In this document: piece by piece, positions 1-6,313 of the stretch
Position numbering within the stretch: the stretch's first letter is position 1
Layout of the letters: each line of letters starts with the position of its first letter
Notes under the pieces: generated by a model
What the model was told of the DNA's origin: nothing
Databases searched by the model: none
The model's input: only the letters and a program-made list of their open reading frames with translations
DNA from: UBA1672 sp964352375
Lineage (GTDB): Bacteria > Pseudomonadota > Alphaproteobacteria > Micavibrionales > Micavibrionaceae
DNA length: 12,764 nucleotides
Assembly: GCA_964352375.1 (NCBI GenBank)
Contig: CAYGSA010000050.1
Coordinates: 1 to 12,764 of the forward strand
Direction of reading: 5' to 3'
Program-made: the position numbers and the translations under genes

Positions 1-1725
1 ATTCAGACGTGCGGCGGGCTTGAAGAGCGGGAGATGAGCGAGCAAGTCCTTGATAACACAGATATTGAGCGAGAGCGCGGGATTACGATTAAAGCGCAAA
101 CCGTGCGGTTGGAATATACCGCGAATGACGGGATTACTTATCAAATGAATTTGATGGATACGCCCGGGCATGTGGATTTTGCGTATGAGGTTTCTCGTTC
201 ACTCGCGTCCTGTGAGGGATCGCTGCTTGTGGTTGATGCCTCGCAAGGTGTAGAGGCACAGACATTGGCGAACGTTTATCAGGCGATTGATAACAACCAC
301 GAGATTGTGCCCGTCATCAACAAAATAGACCTGCCCGCCGCCGATCCTGAGCGCGTGAAGGAAGAAGTTGAGGACGTAATCGGTTTGGATTGCTCGGGGG
401 CGATTAATGCGAGTGCGAAGACAGGCGAAGGCATAAAGGAGCTGCTGGAGGCGATTGTTACCACCCTGCCCCCGCCGCATAAAGGTGATTCCGAACTGCC
501 GACGAAGGCTCTTCTGGTTGATTCTTGGTATGATATTTATCTGGGCGTTGTGGTTTTGGTGCGCGTTATTGATGGGCATTTGCGCAAGGGTCAAAAGATC
601 AAATTCATGAGCAGCGGCGCGACCCGCGAGATTGACCGCGTGGGTATGTTTACGCCTAAAAAGGTTGAGCTGTCCGAACTTGGCCCCGGTGAGATGGGCT
701 TTATTACCGCCAGCATCAAGGACATTTCCGAGACAAATGTCGGGGATACGATTACGGATGATAAAAAACCGTGCGAAACCGCTTTGCCGGGGTTTAAGCC
801 CTCTATTCCGATGGTGTTCTGCTCGCTTTATCCTGCTGATGCAGGTGATTTTGAGAAGCTGCGCGAATCGCTTGGGAAAATTCGTTTAAATGATGCCTCA
901 ATGCATTACGAGGCGGAAAGCTCTCAAGCGCTTGGGCTTGGTTTTCGGTGTGGTTTCCTTGGCTTGCTGCATATGGAGATTATCCAAGAACGCCTTGAGC
1001 GCGAGTTTGACCTTGACCTGATCCCCACCGCGCCGAGCGTTGTTTATAAAATTAACCTGACCAATGGCGAGCAGATTGAGCTGTATAACCCTGTTGATAT
1101 GCCAGAGGTACAGCGCATTGAATCGATTGAGGAGCCATGGATTAAGGCGACGATTCTTGTGCCTGATGAATATCTGGGCGGTCTTTTGCAGCTCTGTCAG
1201 GAGCGGCGCGGGGTGCAGATTGATCTGACCTATGCGGGGGGGCGTGCGATGTTGGTGTATCGCCTGCCGCTGAACGAGGTTGTGTTTGATTTTTATGACC
1301 GCCTTAAATCGCTATCCAAGGGCTATGCGAGTTTTGATTATGAGCTTGATGGCTATGGGGAGAATGCGCTGGTGAAGCTGGAGATTCGTGTGAACGAAGA
1401 GCCTGTCGATGCGCTGGCGATGATTGTGCACCGTGACAGCGCGGAGATGCGCGGGCGCGGCATGTGTGAACGACTCAAGGATTTGATCCCGCGTCAGATG
1501 TTTAAAATCGCCATTCAGGCCGCGATTGGTGGTAAAATTATCGCGCGTGAAAACGTGTCGGCGATGCGTAAGGACGTGACCGCGAAATGTTACGGCGGTG
1601 ACGTATCACGGAAGAAAAAGCTGCTTGAGAAGCAGAAAAAGGGTAAGGCAAAAATGCGTCAGTACGGGAATGTTGAAATCCCACAAAGCGCGTTTATTGC
1701 GGCGCTTAAGATGGGCGATGATTGA
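1..1725 (+). CDS. lepA: Elongation factor 4 (LepA), 5'-truncated by the window edge
   Basis: LepA is a ribosome-associated translational GTPase that acts on the 70S ribosome in the cytoplasm, with proposed roles in back-translocation or in initiation and ribosome assembly. The reading frame is open from base 1; its first codons read IQTCGGLEERE, which matches the family just after the P-loop, so the G1 motif lies outside the window and ATG 34 is an internal Met. Visible motifs are the switch I segment ERERGITIK, DTPGH (window codons 53-57, G3), NKID (107-110, G4) and SAKTG (from 138, G5). The C-terminal LepA-specific domain is complete, with a Lys-rich stretch and the ending NVEIPQSAFIAALKMGDD. 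About 574 residues are present against roughly 600 for the family. The TGA stop overlaps the ATG of the next gene (TGATG). The identification is secure. Confidence 0.97.
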   Translation: MQTCGGLEEREMSEQVLDNTDIERERGITIKAQTVRLEYTANDGITYQMNLMDTPGHVDFAYEVSRSLASCEGSLLVVDASQGVEAQTLANVYQAIDNNHEIVPVINKIDLPAADPERVKEEVEDVIGLDCSGAINASAKTGEGIKELLEAIVTTLPPPHKGDSELPTKALLVDSWYDIYLGVVVLVRVIDGHLRKGQKIKFMSSGATREIDRVGMFTPKKVELSELGPGEMGFITASIKDISETNVGDTITDDKKPCETALPGFKPSIPMVFCSLYPADAGDFEKLRESLGKIRLNDASMHYEAESSQALGLGFRCGFLGLLHMEIIQERLEREFDLDLIPTAPSVVYKINLTNGEQIELYNPVDMPEVQRIESIEEPWIKATILVPDEYLGGLLQLCQERRGVQIDLTYAGGRAMLVYRLPLNEVVFDFYDRLKSLSKGYASFDYELDGYGENALVKLEIRVNEEPVDALAMIVHRDSAEMRGRGMCERLKDLIPRQMFKIAIQAAIGGKIIARENVSAMRKDVTAKCYGGDVSRKKKLLEKQKKGKAKMRQYGNVEIPQSAFIAALKMGDD

Positions 1726-1898
1726 TGAGACTTTTTGTTCTGGGACTTGGCGTTTTATCTTTAACGGGGTGCGGCCTTGCTGGTTCTATTGTGGGCACAG
1801 TCGCAAGAGTTCCTATTGATATTGTTAAAGGCACTGTTTCTTACGATGGGGATAATGTGGAGCAGCCGATTGATAATTTGCCATATAAGACTAGGTAG
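1725..1898 (+). CDS. Small predicted lipoprotein, 57 aa, coupled to lepA
   Basis: This short frame begins at the ATG that shares its A with the lepA stop codon and ends at TAG 1896-1898. The predicted protein starts MRLFVLGLGVLSLTGC: a short positive n-region, a hydrophobic core, and a lipobox L-T-G-C with Cys16. This predicts cleavage by signal peptidase II and a mature lipoprotein of 42 residues. The residue after Cys is Gly, not Asp, so the outer membrane is the likelier location. The mature part starts with a Gly/Ala/Val-rich stretch (GLAGSIVGTVARV) followed by a short polar tail. No strong Shine-Dalgarno precedes it, so translation probably depends on ribosomes finishing lepA. Function is unknown; small lipoproteins of this layout occur in other proteobacteria. 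A chance ORF is possible, but lipobox plus overlap makes that less likely. Confidence 0.7.
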   Translation: MRLFVLGLGVLSLTGCGLAGSIVGTVARVPIDIVKGTVSYDGDNVEQPIDNLPYKTR

Positions 1899-1928
1899 TT
1901 TTTTAATGGCTGGAGCATATACCTGCAC

Positions 1929-2588
1929 CTAAGGCCCTTTTGCAACACCCGGCATGGGTTCTAAATCGTAGGGTAATGGCCCTGTGTAGCGGCTTTCATG
2001 GCCATAATTGTAAGCTTTTACCTCCAGACCGGAATGCACGATAGAGAAGTTTTCTATCCAGAGTTTACCTGCCTGCCCGACTGGCCACCCGCGTCTGCTT
2101 TCAAAGGCGTTTGTTAGACTGATATCATCGCCTTGTGTTCCTGCAACTTCTGCATATTGTGCGTCTGAGTATTCTACGCCCATCGCAGTCAATGTTGATT
2201 TGATCGCTTTACGGCAATTTACTGATTCAGGGTCATCTTTGTAATGATTCATATCCCAATCAACGCCACTATCTTTCAAGTCCATTGCATGCCATAGGCC
2301 TACGTTCCAGAGATTTAATATCTCTGCTTCATTCCCAGAGGTGATTTGATGGGCTTTTACACCGCGCATACGTTCTTCGTTATAGCTGCCCTCGCGGACT
2401 TCCGCATCTAGTTTTCCTCGTTGATCGTTAAAATAATGAAGCTGTTGCAGGATTTTCTGCTCCCCATCTGTTTCATCAACCAGCATCAAGGATGTGTGAT
2501 GCCAACGGTCATTTGGGTTATCTTCTTCGGATATTTCCCGCTCAACCGTGTAGATCGCTAATGTTCTATTTGGTTGGTTGGTTAGCAT
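1929..2588 (-). CDS. Hypothetical protein, possible permuted papain-fold hydrolase
   Basis: A 219-residue soluble protein with no signal peptide or membrane segment; I do not recognise the family. It has one cysteine, Cys125, inside VNCRKAIKS, and a His pair in RWHHTSLML (residues 28-36). A His on an early strand followed by an N-C motif at the start of a helix is the arrangement of circularly permuted papain-like enzymes (PPPDE and LRAT types). Between them lie a Trp-containing helix (ILNLWNVGLWHAMD, 90-103) and an acidic loop (112-122). A catalytic role is therefore a guess from spacing and context, not a family match. The gene points toward lepA and its lipoprotein and is divergent from the homocysteine methyltransferase gene. 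The Shine-Dalgarno is weak (AAGAG, about 9 nt from ATG). Base composition looks more AT-rich than lepA or ligA, as in accessory genes. Confidence 0.75.
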   Translation of the reverse strand: MLTNQPNRTLAIYTVEREISEEDNPNDRWHHTSLMLVDETDGEQKILQQLHYFNDQRGKLDAEVREGSYNEERMRGVKAHQITSGNEAEILNLWNVGLWHAMDLKDSGVDWDMNHYKDDPESVNCRKAIKSTLTAMGVEYSDAQYAEVAGTQGDDISLTNAFESRRGWPVGQAGKLWIENFSIVHSGLEVKAYNYGHESRYTGPLPYDLEPMPGVAKGP

Positions 2589-2593
2589 ATTTA

Positions 2594-2623
2594 TTTACTC
2601 TTATTTTAGAACTGATATATACT
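2594..2623 (+). promoter_or_regulatory. Candidate promoter for the homocysteine methyltransferase gene
   Basis: The 67-base divergent gap is very AT-rich. On the plus strand TTTACT (2594-2599) and TATACT (2618-2623) are 18 bases apart, a fair match to a housekeeping sigma promoter, with transcription expected near 2630. On the minus strand the same gap holds several TATA-like hexamers that could serve the gene ending at 1929, but none pairs well with a -35 element. AT-rich sequence gives such matches easily. Confidence 0.35.
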
Positions 2624-2655
2624 TTTTATAGTGAATAAGTAAAGAAAAATGACAA

Positions 2656-3555
2656 ATGACTAAAATCATACTAGATGGCGGGATGGGACGCGAGTTGGAG
2701 CAGATGGGGGCGCCGTTTCGCCAGCCGGAGTGGTCTGCGCTTGCGTTGATTGAAACGCCGGAGCTTGTGCGGACGGCGCATCAAAATTTTATCGCTAATG
2801 GTGCGCAGGTGATTACCACAAATTCGTACGCAGTTGTTCCCTTTCATATCGGGCAGGAGCGGTATGACGCTGAGGGGCATCAGCTCATCGCGGTGTCTGG
2901 TCAAATGGCGCGGGAGGCCGCGGATAGCTCTGACGCGCCTGTTCAAGTTGCGGGCAGTATTCCGCCTCTCTTTGGGTCGTATCGGCCTGATTTGTTTGAC
3001 GCGGCACTTGCCCCTGCGTTACTTGATACGTTTATTGAGGAGCAAGCGCCCTTTGTTGACCTTTGGATTGCGGAGACGCTGTGCGCGCAGGTTGAGGCGC
3101 GCGCGGTGTGTGATGCGCTGGCGCGGCATGGGTCGAGCGCTCCGTTATGGCTGGCCTATTGCCCGACCAGAGATGACTGGCGGGAATTGCACAAGGGCGA
3201 GAACGACACGGCAGAGACACTGGATGATGTGATTGCCTTTACCCGCGATGAAACGCCCGCCGCCGCTATTTTGTATAATTGTTGCCCGTTGGAAACGGCA
3301 GAGTATGCAGTTGCACGAACAACGCAGGTTCTTGGCACATATCGTGACCTCATGATTGGTGCGTATCCAAATTTGTTCAAGCGGCCCACGCTCGGCGCTA
3401 ATGTCGGGATAACGCCCTTGCGCACCGATGAGATCACGCCAGAAGAATACACCGATTATGCCCGTAGATGGGCGGCGGCGGGTGCGGATATTATTGGCGG
3501 GTGCTGCGGCGTTTCACCTGCGCATATTGCGGCGCTGAAAGCAGGATTACAATAA
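2656..3555 (+). CDS. mmuM: Homocysteine S-methyltransferase family protein (MmuM-like)
   Basis: A 299-residue protein of the S-methyl_trans family (Zn-dependent TIM barrel), which moves a methyl group from S-methylmethionine or SAM to homocysteine, giving methionine. The N-terminus has the family signature LDGGMGREL (6-14), then TTNSY (54-58) and the WIAETL strand (137-142). The Zn ligands are visible: Cys209 in YNCCP and the pair Cys283-Cys284 in IIGGCCGVSPAHI near the C-terminus. Length fits the single-domain enzymes (MmuM about 310) and not the multidomain MetH. The start is set by the family N-terminus, since the upstream Shine-Dalgarno is poor. Two further methyltransferase genes follow on the same strand, though the next has its own promoter-like sequence. 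Substrate preference (S-methylmethionine, SAM or betaine-like donors) cannot be read from the sequence. Confidence 0.88.
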   Translation: MTKIILDGGMGRELEQMGAPFRQPEWSALALIETPELVRTAHQNFIANGAQVITTNSYAVVPFHIGQERYDAEGHQLIAVSGQMAREAADSSDAPVQVAGSIPPLFGSYRPDLFDAALAPALLDTFIEEQAPFVDLWIAETLCAQVEARAVCDALARHGSSAPLWLAYCPTRDDWRELHKGENDTAETLDDVIAFTRDETPAAAILYNCCPLETAEYAVARTTQVLGTYRDLMIGAYPNLFKRPTLGANVGITPLRTDEITPEEYTDYARRWAAAGADIIGGCCGVSPAHIAALKAGLQ

Positions 3556-3595
3556 GAGGAAGCGTGTACATCTGCAATTGGTCTGTCTCGTTGTA

Positions 3596-3625
3596 TTGAC
3601 AAGTTTCTGATCTGCTCTCTATCCT
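3596..3625 (+). promoter_or_regulatory. Candidate sigma-70 type promoter before the SAM methyltransferase
   Basis: A perfect -35 hexamer TTGACA (3596-3601) is followed after 18 bases by TATCCT (3620-3625), which matches TATAAT at four of six positions. Transcription would begin near 3632, leaving a leader of under 20 bases before the Shine-Dalgarno and the proposed start at 3650. It lies just downstream of the mmuM-like gene, so the methyltransferase genes after it can be expressed separately. Confidence 0.55.
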
Positions 3626-3636
3626 AGAACATCAAA

Positions 3637-3643
3637 AAAGGAG
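3637..3643 (+). promoter_or_regulatory. Strong Shine-Dalgarno that decides a non-canonical start
   Basis: AAAGGAG is the best ribosome binding sequence in the window. Six bases after it is ATC (3650); ATT (3647) is three bases after it. No ATG, GTG, TTG or CTG occurs in the frame between the TGA at 3608-3610 and GTG 3716, which is 72 bases beyond this site, much too far to use it. Confidence 0.6.
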
Positions 3644-3649
3644 CATATT

Positions 3650-4387
3650 ATCAACCCGATTATAGACGAAATTTTATCGACGCGAAAAACTGTTAGCCCC
3701 GAGGGTGAGAGTGTTGTGATTAGCTCTGAGACATCCCGCAAAGGGGGGGCGTTTTTGCATGATATTATCAGCGCGCACCCGCATATCATTAAAACTTTTG
3801 AGGTGGGCTGTGCTTATGGGCTTTCGTCTTTGTTTATTTCAGAGGGGCTGAAGGGGCGAGACGGTACGCAGCACACTATCATTGACCCTTTTCAAAGCAC
3901 AGATTGGAAGAGCTGTGGGGTTCATGCGCTGAACCGAGCGGGGTTTTCGAATTTCAGGTTGATTGAGAAAAAATCTGAATTTGCTTTGCCTGAATTAGTG
4001 GCAGAGGCAGAAGGGACTTACGATTTTGCATTTATTGATGGGTGGCATACACTAGATCATGTGATGGTTGATTGTTTTTATGCTTCGCGCCTTTTGAAAC
4101 CTGGTGGTTTTTTGGTTCTTGATGACACGAACGCCGCGCCTATTGCCAAGGTTGCGCAATATTTTCAGTCTTATCCTTGCTATGATTTTTATGCAGCTTT
4201 GACCGAGTTTCCGGATAAGCCCCTCCTCAACCTAGCATGCCGTACGATGAGCCTTTTACCTGTGTCACATAATATGCGTCATGGCATGTCAAAAAACTGG
4301 CAACGCCTGATCCGCAAGCCGAATATTATTGCCTTGCGCAAGATGGCGGAAGATGAACGGAAATGGTATTGGTATAAACCGCTTTAA
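3650..4387 (+). CDS. Class I SAM-dependent methyltransferase, probable ATC start
   Basis: A soluble Rossmann-fold methyltransferase of the Methyltransf_24 type (245 residues from 3650). The SAM-binding glycine motif is FEVGCAYG (50-57), the acidic end of the second strand is IDP (78-80), and the later motifs are FIDGWH (128-133) and LLKPGGFLVLDD (148-159). Substrate is unknown. The first ordinary start is GTG 3716, but the frame is open back to 3611, and the extra residues (NPIIDEILSTRKTVSPEGES) look like the normal N-terminus of this family, where proteins begin MNP and carry a PDG/PEG turn. With the strong Shine-Dalgarno six bases before ATC 3650, I place the start there; ATT 3647 is the alternative, and a sequencing error or mutation of ATG is possible. 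The membrane methyltransferase gene follows after 30 bases, probably in the same transcript. Confidence 0.82.
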   Translation: MNPIIDEILSTRKTVSPEGESVVISSETSRKGGAFLHDIISAHPHIIKTFEVGCAYGLSSLFISEGLKGRDGTQHTIIDPFQSTDWKSCGVHALNRAGFSNFRLIEKKSEFALPELVAEAEGTYDFAFIDGWHTLDHVMVDCFYASRLLKPGGFLVLDDTNAAPIAKVAQYFQSYPCYDFYAALTEFPDKPLLNLACRTMSLLPVSHNMRHGMSKNWQRLIRKPNIIALRKMAEDERKWYWYKPL

Positions 4388-4417
4388 TTTTTAGCTTTAT
4401 AGATCGGATTAAATGTT

Positions 4418-4882
4418 ATGACAGTAGAAAAACCCGATGTCCCTGATGTTAAAATGTTGCCGCCGATGATTTTGGTGCTGTTTTTGGCAGGCGGAATTGT
4501 TCTAGATTGGCTCTTCCCGTTTAACTGGGGCCATATGTGGGGCGGGCTTGGCCTTATCCTTTTGGTTAGCGCGATGGGGGTTGCAAAATGGGCGATTAAC
4601 ACGCTTAAGGCTGCAGGAACGAACGTGCCGCCAAACAAGCCTGCGACAGTGATTGTAACCGAGGGGCCGTTTCAATATTCGCGTAATCCGATTTATCTTT
4701 GCTTTTTAGTCGCATATACAGGCTTGGCGATGCTGGCGGATGCGCCTGTTATGTTATTGCTTGTCCCTGTCCTGTACTTTGTTTTAGAGCGGATGGTTAT
4801 TGTGCCAGAAGAAAAATACCTTACTGAAAAATTTGATGAGACCTACACCGATTATGCCGTGAATGTGCGGCGCTGGCTTTAA
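4418..4882 (+). CDS. ICMT/PEMT-family membrane methyltransferase
   Basis: A 154-residue integral membrane protein with about four hydrophobic segments (roughly 14-32, 41-62, 93-107 and 109-127). The C-terminal half carries the signature of the isoprenylcysteine carboxyl methyltransferase / phospholipid methyltransferase group: GPFQYSRNPIY (83-93), then PEEKYL (130-135) and a tail Y-x-x-Y-x-x-x-V-R-R-W. These residues form the SAM pocket in characterised relatives. Bacterial members act on membrane lipids or other small molecules; the substrate cannot be told here, since protein prenylation is not expected in bacteria. It lies 30 bases after the class I methyltransferase with no terminator between. 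The ribosome binding site is weak. From 4883 to 5031 I see only a promoter for the next gene. Confidence 0.87.
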   Translation: MTVEKPDVPDVKMLPPMILVLFLAGGIVLDWLFPFNWGHMWGGLGLILLVSAMGVAKWAINTLKAAGTNVPPNKPATVIVTEGPFQYSRNPIYLCFLVAYTGLAMLADAPVMLLLVPVLYFVLERMVIVPEEKYLTEKFDETYTDYAVNVRRWL

Positions 4883-4982
4883 GGTTGGTGTTGTATGATC
4901 TGCTTTGGTGCACTGTTGTTTTTATTTCTGGTTTTTGAAATGCCTATGCGCTAGCACTAGATGTGTGCAAAAGAGTAATTTC

Positions 4983-5011
4983 TTGCGTTTGCGCCATGTT
5001 TTTCATATGAT
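4983..5011 (+). promoter_or_regulatory. Candidate promoter for the 5032 gene
   Basis: TTGCGT (4983-4988) and TATGAT (5006-5011) are separated by 17 bases, the optimal spacing; the -10 is a five-of-six match and the -35 keeps the important TTG. Transcription would begin near 5018, leaving a leader of about 14 bases that holds only the Shine-Dalgarno AAGG. This suggests the 5032-6103 pair is its own transcription unit. Confidence 0.4.
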
Positions 5012-5031
5012 GGAAAAAAATAAGGTGTAAA

Positions 5032-5964
5032 ATGGTTGTTAATCTAGAAAATGATGTTTTTAAGCGTGAGATACGAAATGGAATCGAGCGTTCGCTAAGT
5101 CCGGCACGGGCAGCTGTTGATAGAGCGCGGGCGGCGCTCCTGGATCGTATGTATTTTACCGATATTGATGGAGATGATGCTATCATCAGTGTTAGAAAGG
5201 GGCATGTTGATTATCACGCTGACTTTACACGATCTCCCTCTCAAGAGCGTGCTACTGCAATTTATTTAAAGGATCGTGGTGATGGAAATGTCCGTCAATA
5301 CCATCTTGTTCAAGAGAATAACGAAGATGTTGCTGGTGCTTTACGGGGAGAGCCTACAGCGCAGACATTGAAGGTCTGGCAACGTGAAATACCGAAAATT
5401 AATAATCAGCGCGTTGATGATATGCTTAAAGCATTGGCACAGTTTGAAGCAAGTGCGGAAACACGACTCGATAAAGCAGAAAAAAGAGCAAGCGATGAGT
5501 TGCAACACTTAAAACGTAAACGCGACGTGCTTGCGCCTAGCCCAGTGGAAAAATTTTTAACCGCAGGGAAGGAACTTTTGGCTTCACTTCGTCGTCAAGC
5601 TGAGGATACTTCAGAGCAGGACGAAAACCCACTTTCTGAGCTAGACCAACAGATTCAAAGTGACCAAACTCATCTGGAGGGTATTAAATTATATAGAGGC
5701 GAATATGCTACCGTTCTTAGACAAATGTGTAAGGAACGTCGAAATGACCTTCTACAAAGCAGGTCTTCTATAAGCTCTGAATGGATGAAAAAAGAAATCC
5801 AGCAAGTTACAGATGCTTATAAGGCTCATATGCTTAATTCTGAGGACTTGACATCACTTACACTCAAGTGGCAAGACGCACTTAATGTATCACGCGGTGT
5901 TTCGGAGCCAGACCAAAAAGTCGTTCCATTTACTCCGCCTGTTAAAGATCTTGATAATAGTTAA
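5032..5964 (+). CDS. Hypothetical protein with coiled-coil segments, 310 aa
   Basis: I do not recognise this protein. It has no signal peptide or membrane span, so it is predicted to be cytoplasmic. Residues 1-40 form a charged helical stretch (arginine/alanine-rich), 41-115 look like a small mixed alpha/beta region (YFTDIDGDDAIISVRKG, then AIYLKDR and RQYHLVQ), and 126-168 is a long charged helix with a heptad-like pattern and many Lys, Glu and Arg. A second helical block covers 200-285, and the tail is proline-containing and unstructured. There is a single cysteine (233). The Shine-Dalgarno AAGG lies 6 bases before ATG. The stop TAA touches the Shine-Dalgarno of a tiny lipoprotein gene, so the two are probably co-translated. 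Composition appears more AT-rich than lepA or ligA. No function can be assigned. Confidence 0.75.
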   Translation: MVVNLENDVFKREIRNGIERSLSPARAAVDRARAALLDRMYFTDIDGDDAIISVRKGHVDYHADFTRSPSQERATAIYLKDRGDGNVRQYHLVQENNEDVAGALRGEPTAQTLKVWQREIPKINNQRVDDMLKALAQFEASAETRLDKAEKRASDELQHLKRKRDVLAPSPVEKFLTAGKELLASLRRQAEDTSEQDENPLSELDQQIQSDQTHLEGIKLYRGEYATVLRQMCKERRNDLLQSRSSISSEWMKKEIQQVTDAYKAHMLNSEDLTSLTLKWQDALNVSRGVSEPDQKVVPFTPPVKDLDNS

Positions 5965-5974
5965 GGATACTCAG

Positions 5975-6103
5975 ATGAAAACAAAACTATTTATTCTCTG
6001 TATCGGCCTTCTTAGCCTTAGCGCGTGTGAAAGTACGCAGGGGAGTTTACAAAACATACTGAATGATCGTGCCAGCAATGCGGGAGCGCGTGCAGGTTAT
6101 TAA
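5975..6103 (+). CDS. Very small predicted lipoprotein, 42 aa
   Basis: The frame is open further upstream, but the start is set at ATG 5975, which has AAGGA seven bases before it and gives a textbook lipoprotein signal: MKTKLFILCIGLLSLSAC with lipobox L15-S16-A17-C18. The mature peptide is only about 25 residues (CESTQGSLQNILNDRASNAG and a short tail), too small for an enzyme. The residue after Cys is Glu, so retention in the inner membrane by an Asp(+2) signal is not predicted. The gene is 10 bases after the unknown 310-residue protein, and its Shine-Dalgarno overlaps that gene's stop region. It resembles entericidin-like small lipoproteins in size only. Function unknown; a structural, stress or toxin-like role is speculation. 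Confidence 0.75.
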   Translation: MKTKLFILCIGLLSLSACESTQGSLQNILNDRASNAGARAGY

Positions 6104-6120
6104 ATCTTTATAGGGAAAGA

Positions 6121-6190
6121 TCCCCGACCGCCTGAGGGAGTGTGTGTGGGGGAGAGACAGCCGGGGAATTGGTGTTATAGGCCTCCCTTA
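6121..6190 (+). other. G-rich stretch with competing inverted repeats between genes
   Basis: The 210-base gap after the small lipoprotein opens with a purine/G-rich segment unlike the AT-rich gaps elsewhere. TCCCCG (6121-6126) is complementary to CGGGGA (6162-6167), and GAGGGAG (6134-6140) can pair with CTCCCTT (6183-6189) with one G-U pair. The two stems overlap in order, so they exclude each other or form a pseudoknot. No run of T follows directly, so this is not a classic intrinsic terminator; a T-run occurs only about 20 bases later. I cannot assign an RNA family. Confidence 0.25.
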
Positions 6191-6233
6191 TCTCAAAATC
6201 AACCTAAATCGAAACTTTTTTTAAATTTTCTTT

Positions 6234-6246
6234 TGTGCATTGCACA
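6234..6246. promoter_or_regulatory. Perfect 13-base dyad upstream of the GST-like gene
   Basis: TGTGCA-T-TGCACA is a perfect 6+1+6 inverted repeat in an AT-rich gap, 68 bases before the start of the GST-like gene and close to possible -35/-10 elements (TTGCAC at 6240, TATA-like at 6255-6266). The size and symmetry fit an operator for a dimeric regulator. No regulator gene is adjacent and no second copy was seen. Confidence 0.3.
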
Positions 6247-6313
6247 GTGTGTTTTATACCTATTTTATGTGTTACAGAGGTTTAGAATACCGTATTTTGA
6301 AAGGATTGCCTTG

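Noticed and set aside
1899..1928. Search for a bidirectional terminator between the lepA lipoprotein and the converging gene.
   Set aside because: Only 30 bases are available and no convincing inverted repeat is present.
2649..2663. A five-codon frame (ATG ACA AAT GAC TAA) overlapping the start of the mmuM-like gene.
   Set aside because: It has no ribosome binding site and does not end on the gene's start, so coupling is not indicated; probably chance.
4895..4954. A 19-codon hydrophobic frame (MICFGALLFLFLVFEMPMR) just after the membrane methyltransferase gene.
   Set aside because: The nearest purine tract is ten bases away and weak, the peptide is short, and T-rich DNA produces such frames easily. 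Not enough to call a small membrane protein.
5885..5974. Upstream extension of the 42-residue lipoprotein to a 72-residue protein.
   Set aside because: It would bury the lipoprotein signal internally and overlap the preceding gene by 80 bases; ATG 5975 has the Shine-Dalgarno and a signal peptide.
6113..6124. GGGA-AAGA-TCCC hairpin after the small lipoprotein as a terminator.
   Set aside because: The stem is only four base pairs and no T-run follows.
6140..6313. A GTG-started N-terminal extension of the GST-like protein including a hydrophobic segment.
   Set aside because: The family begins at MSLTLYKFG, which has a good Shine-Dalgarno at 6300-6305; the extension is from G-rich and T-rich gap sequence and its hydrophobic part is accidental.
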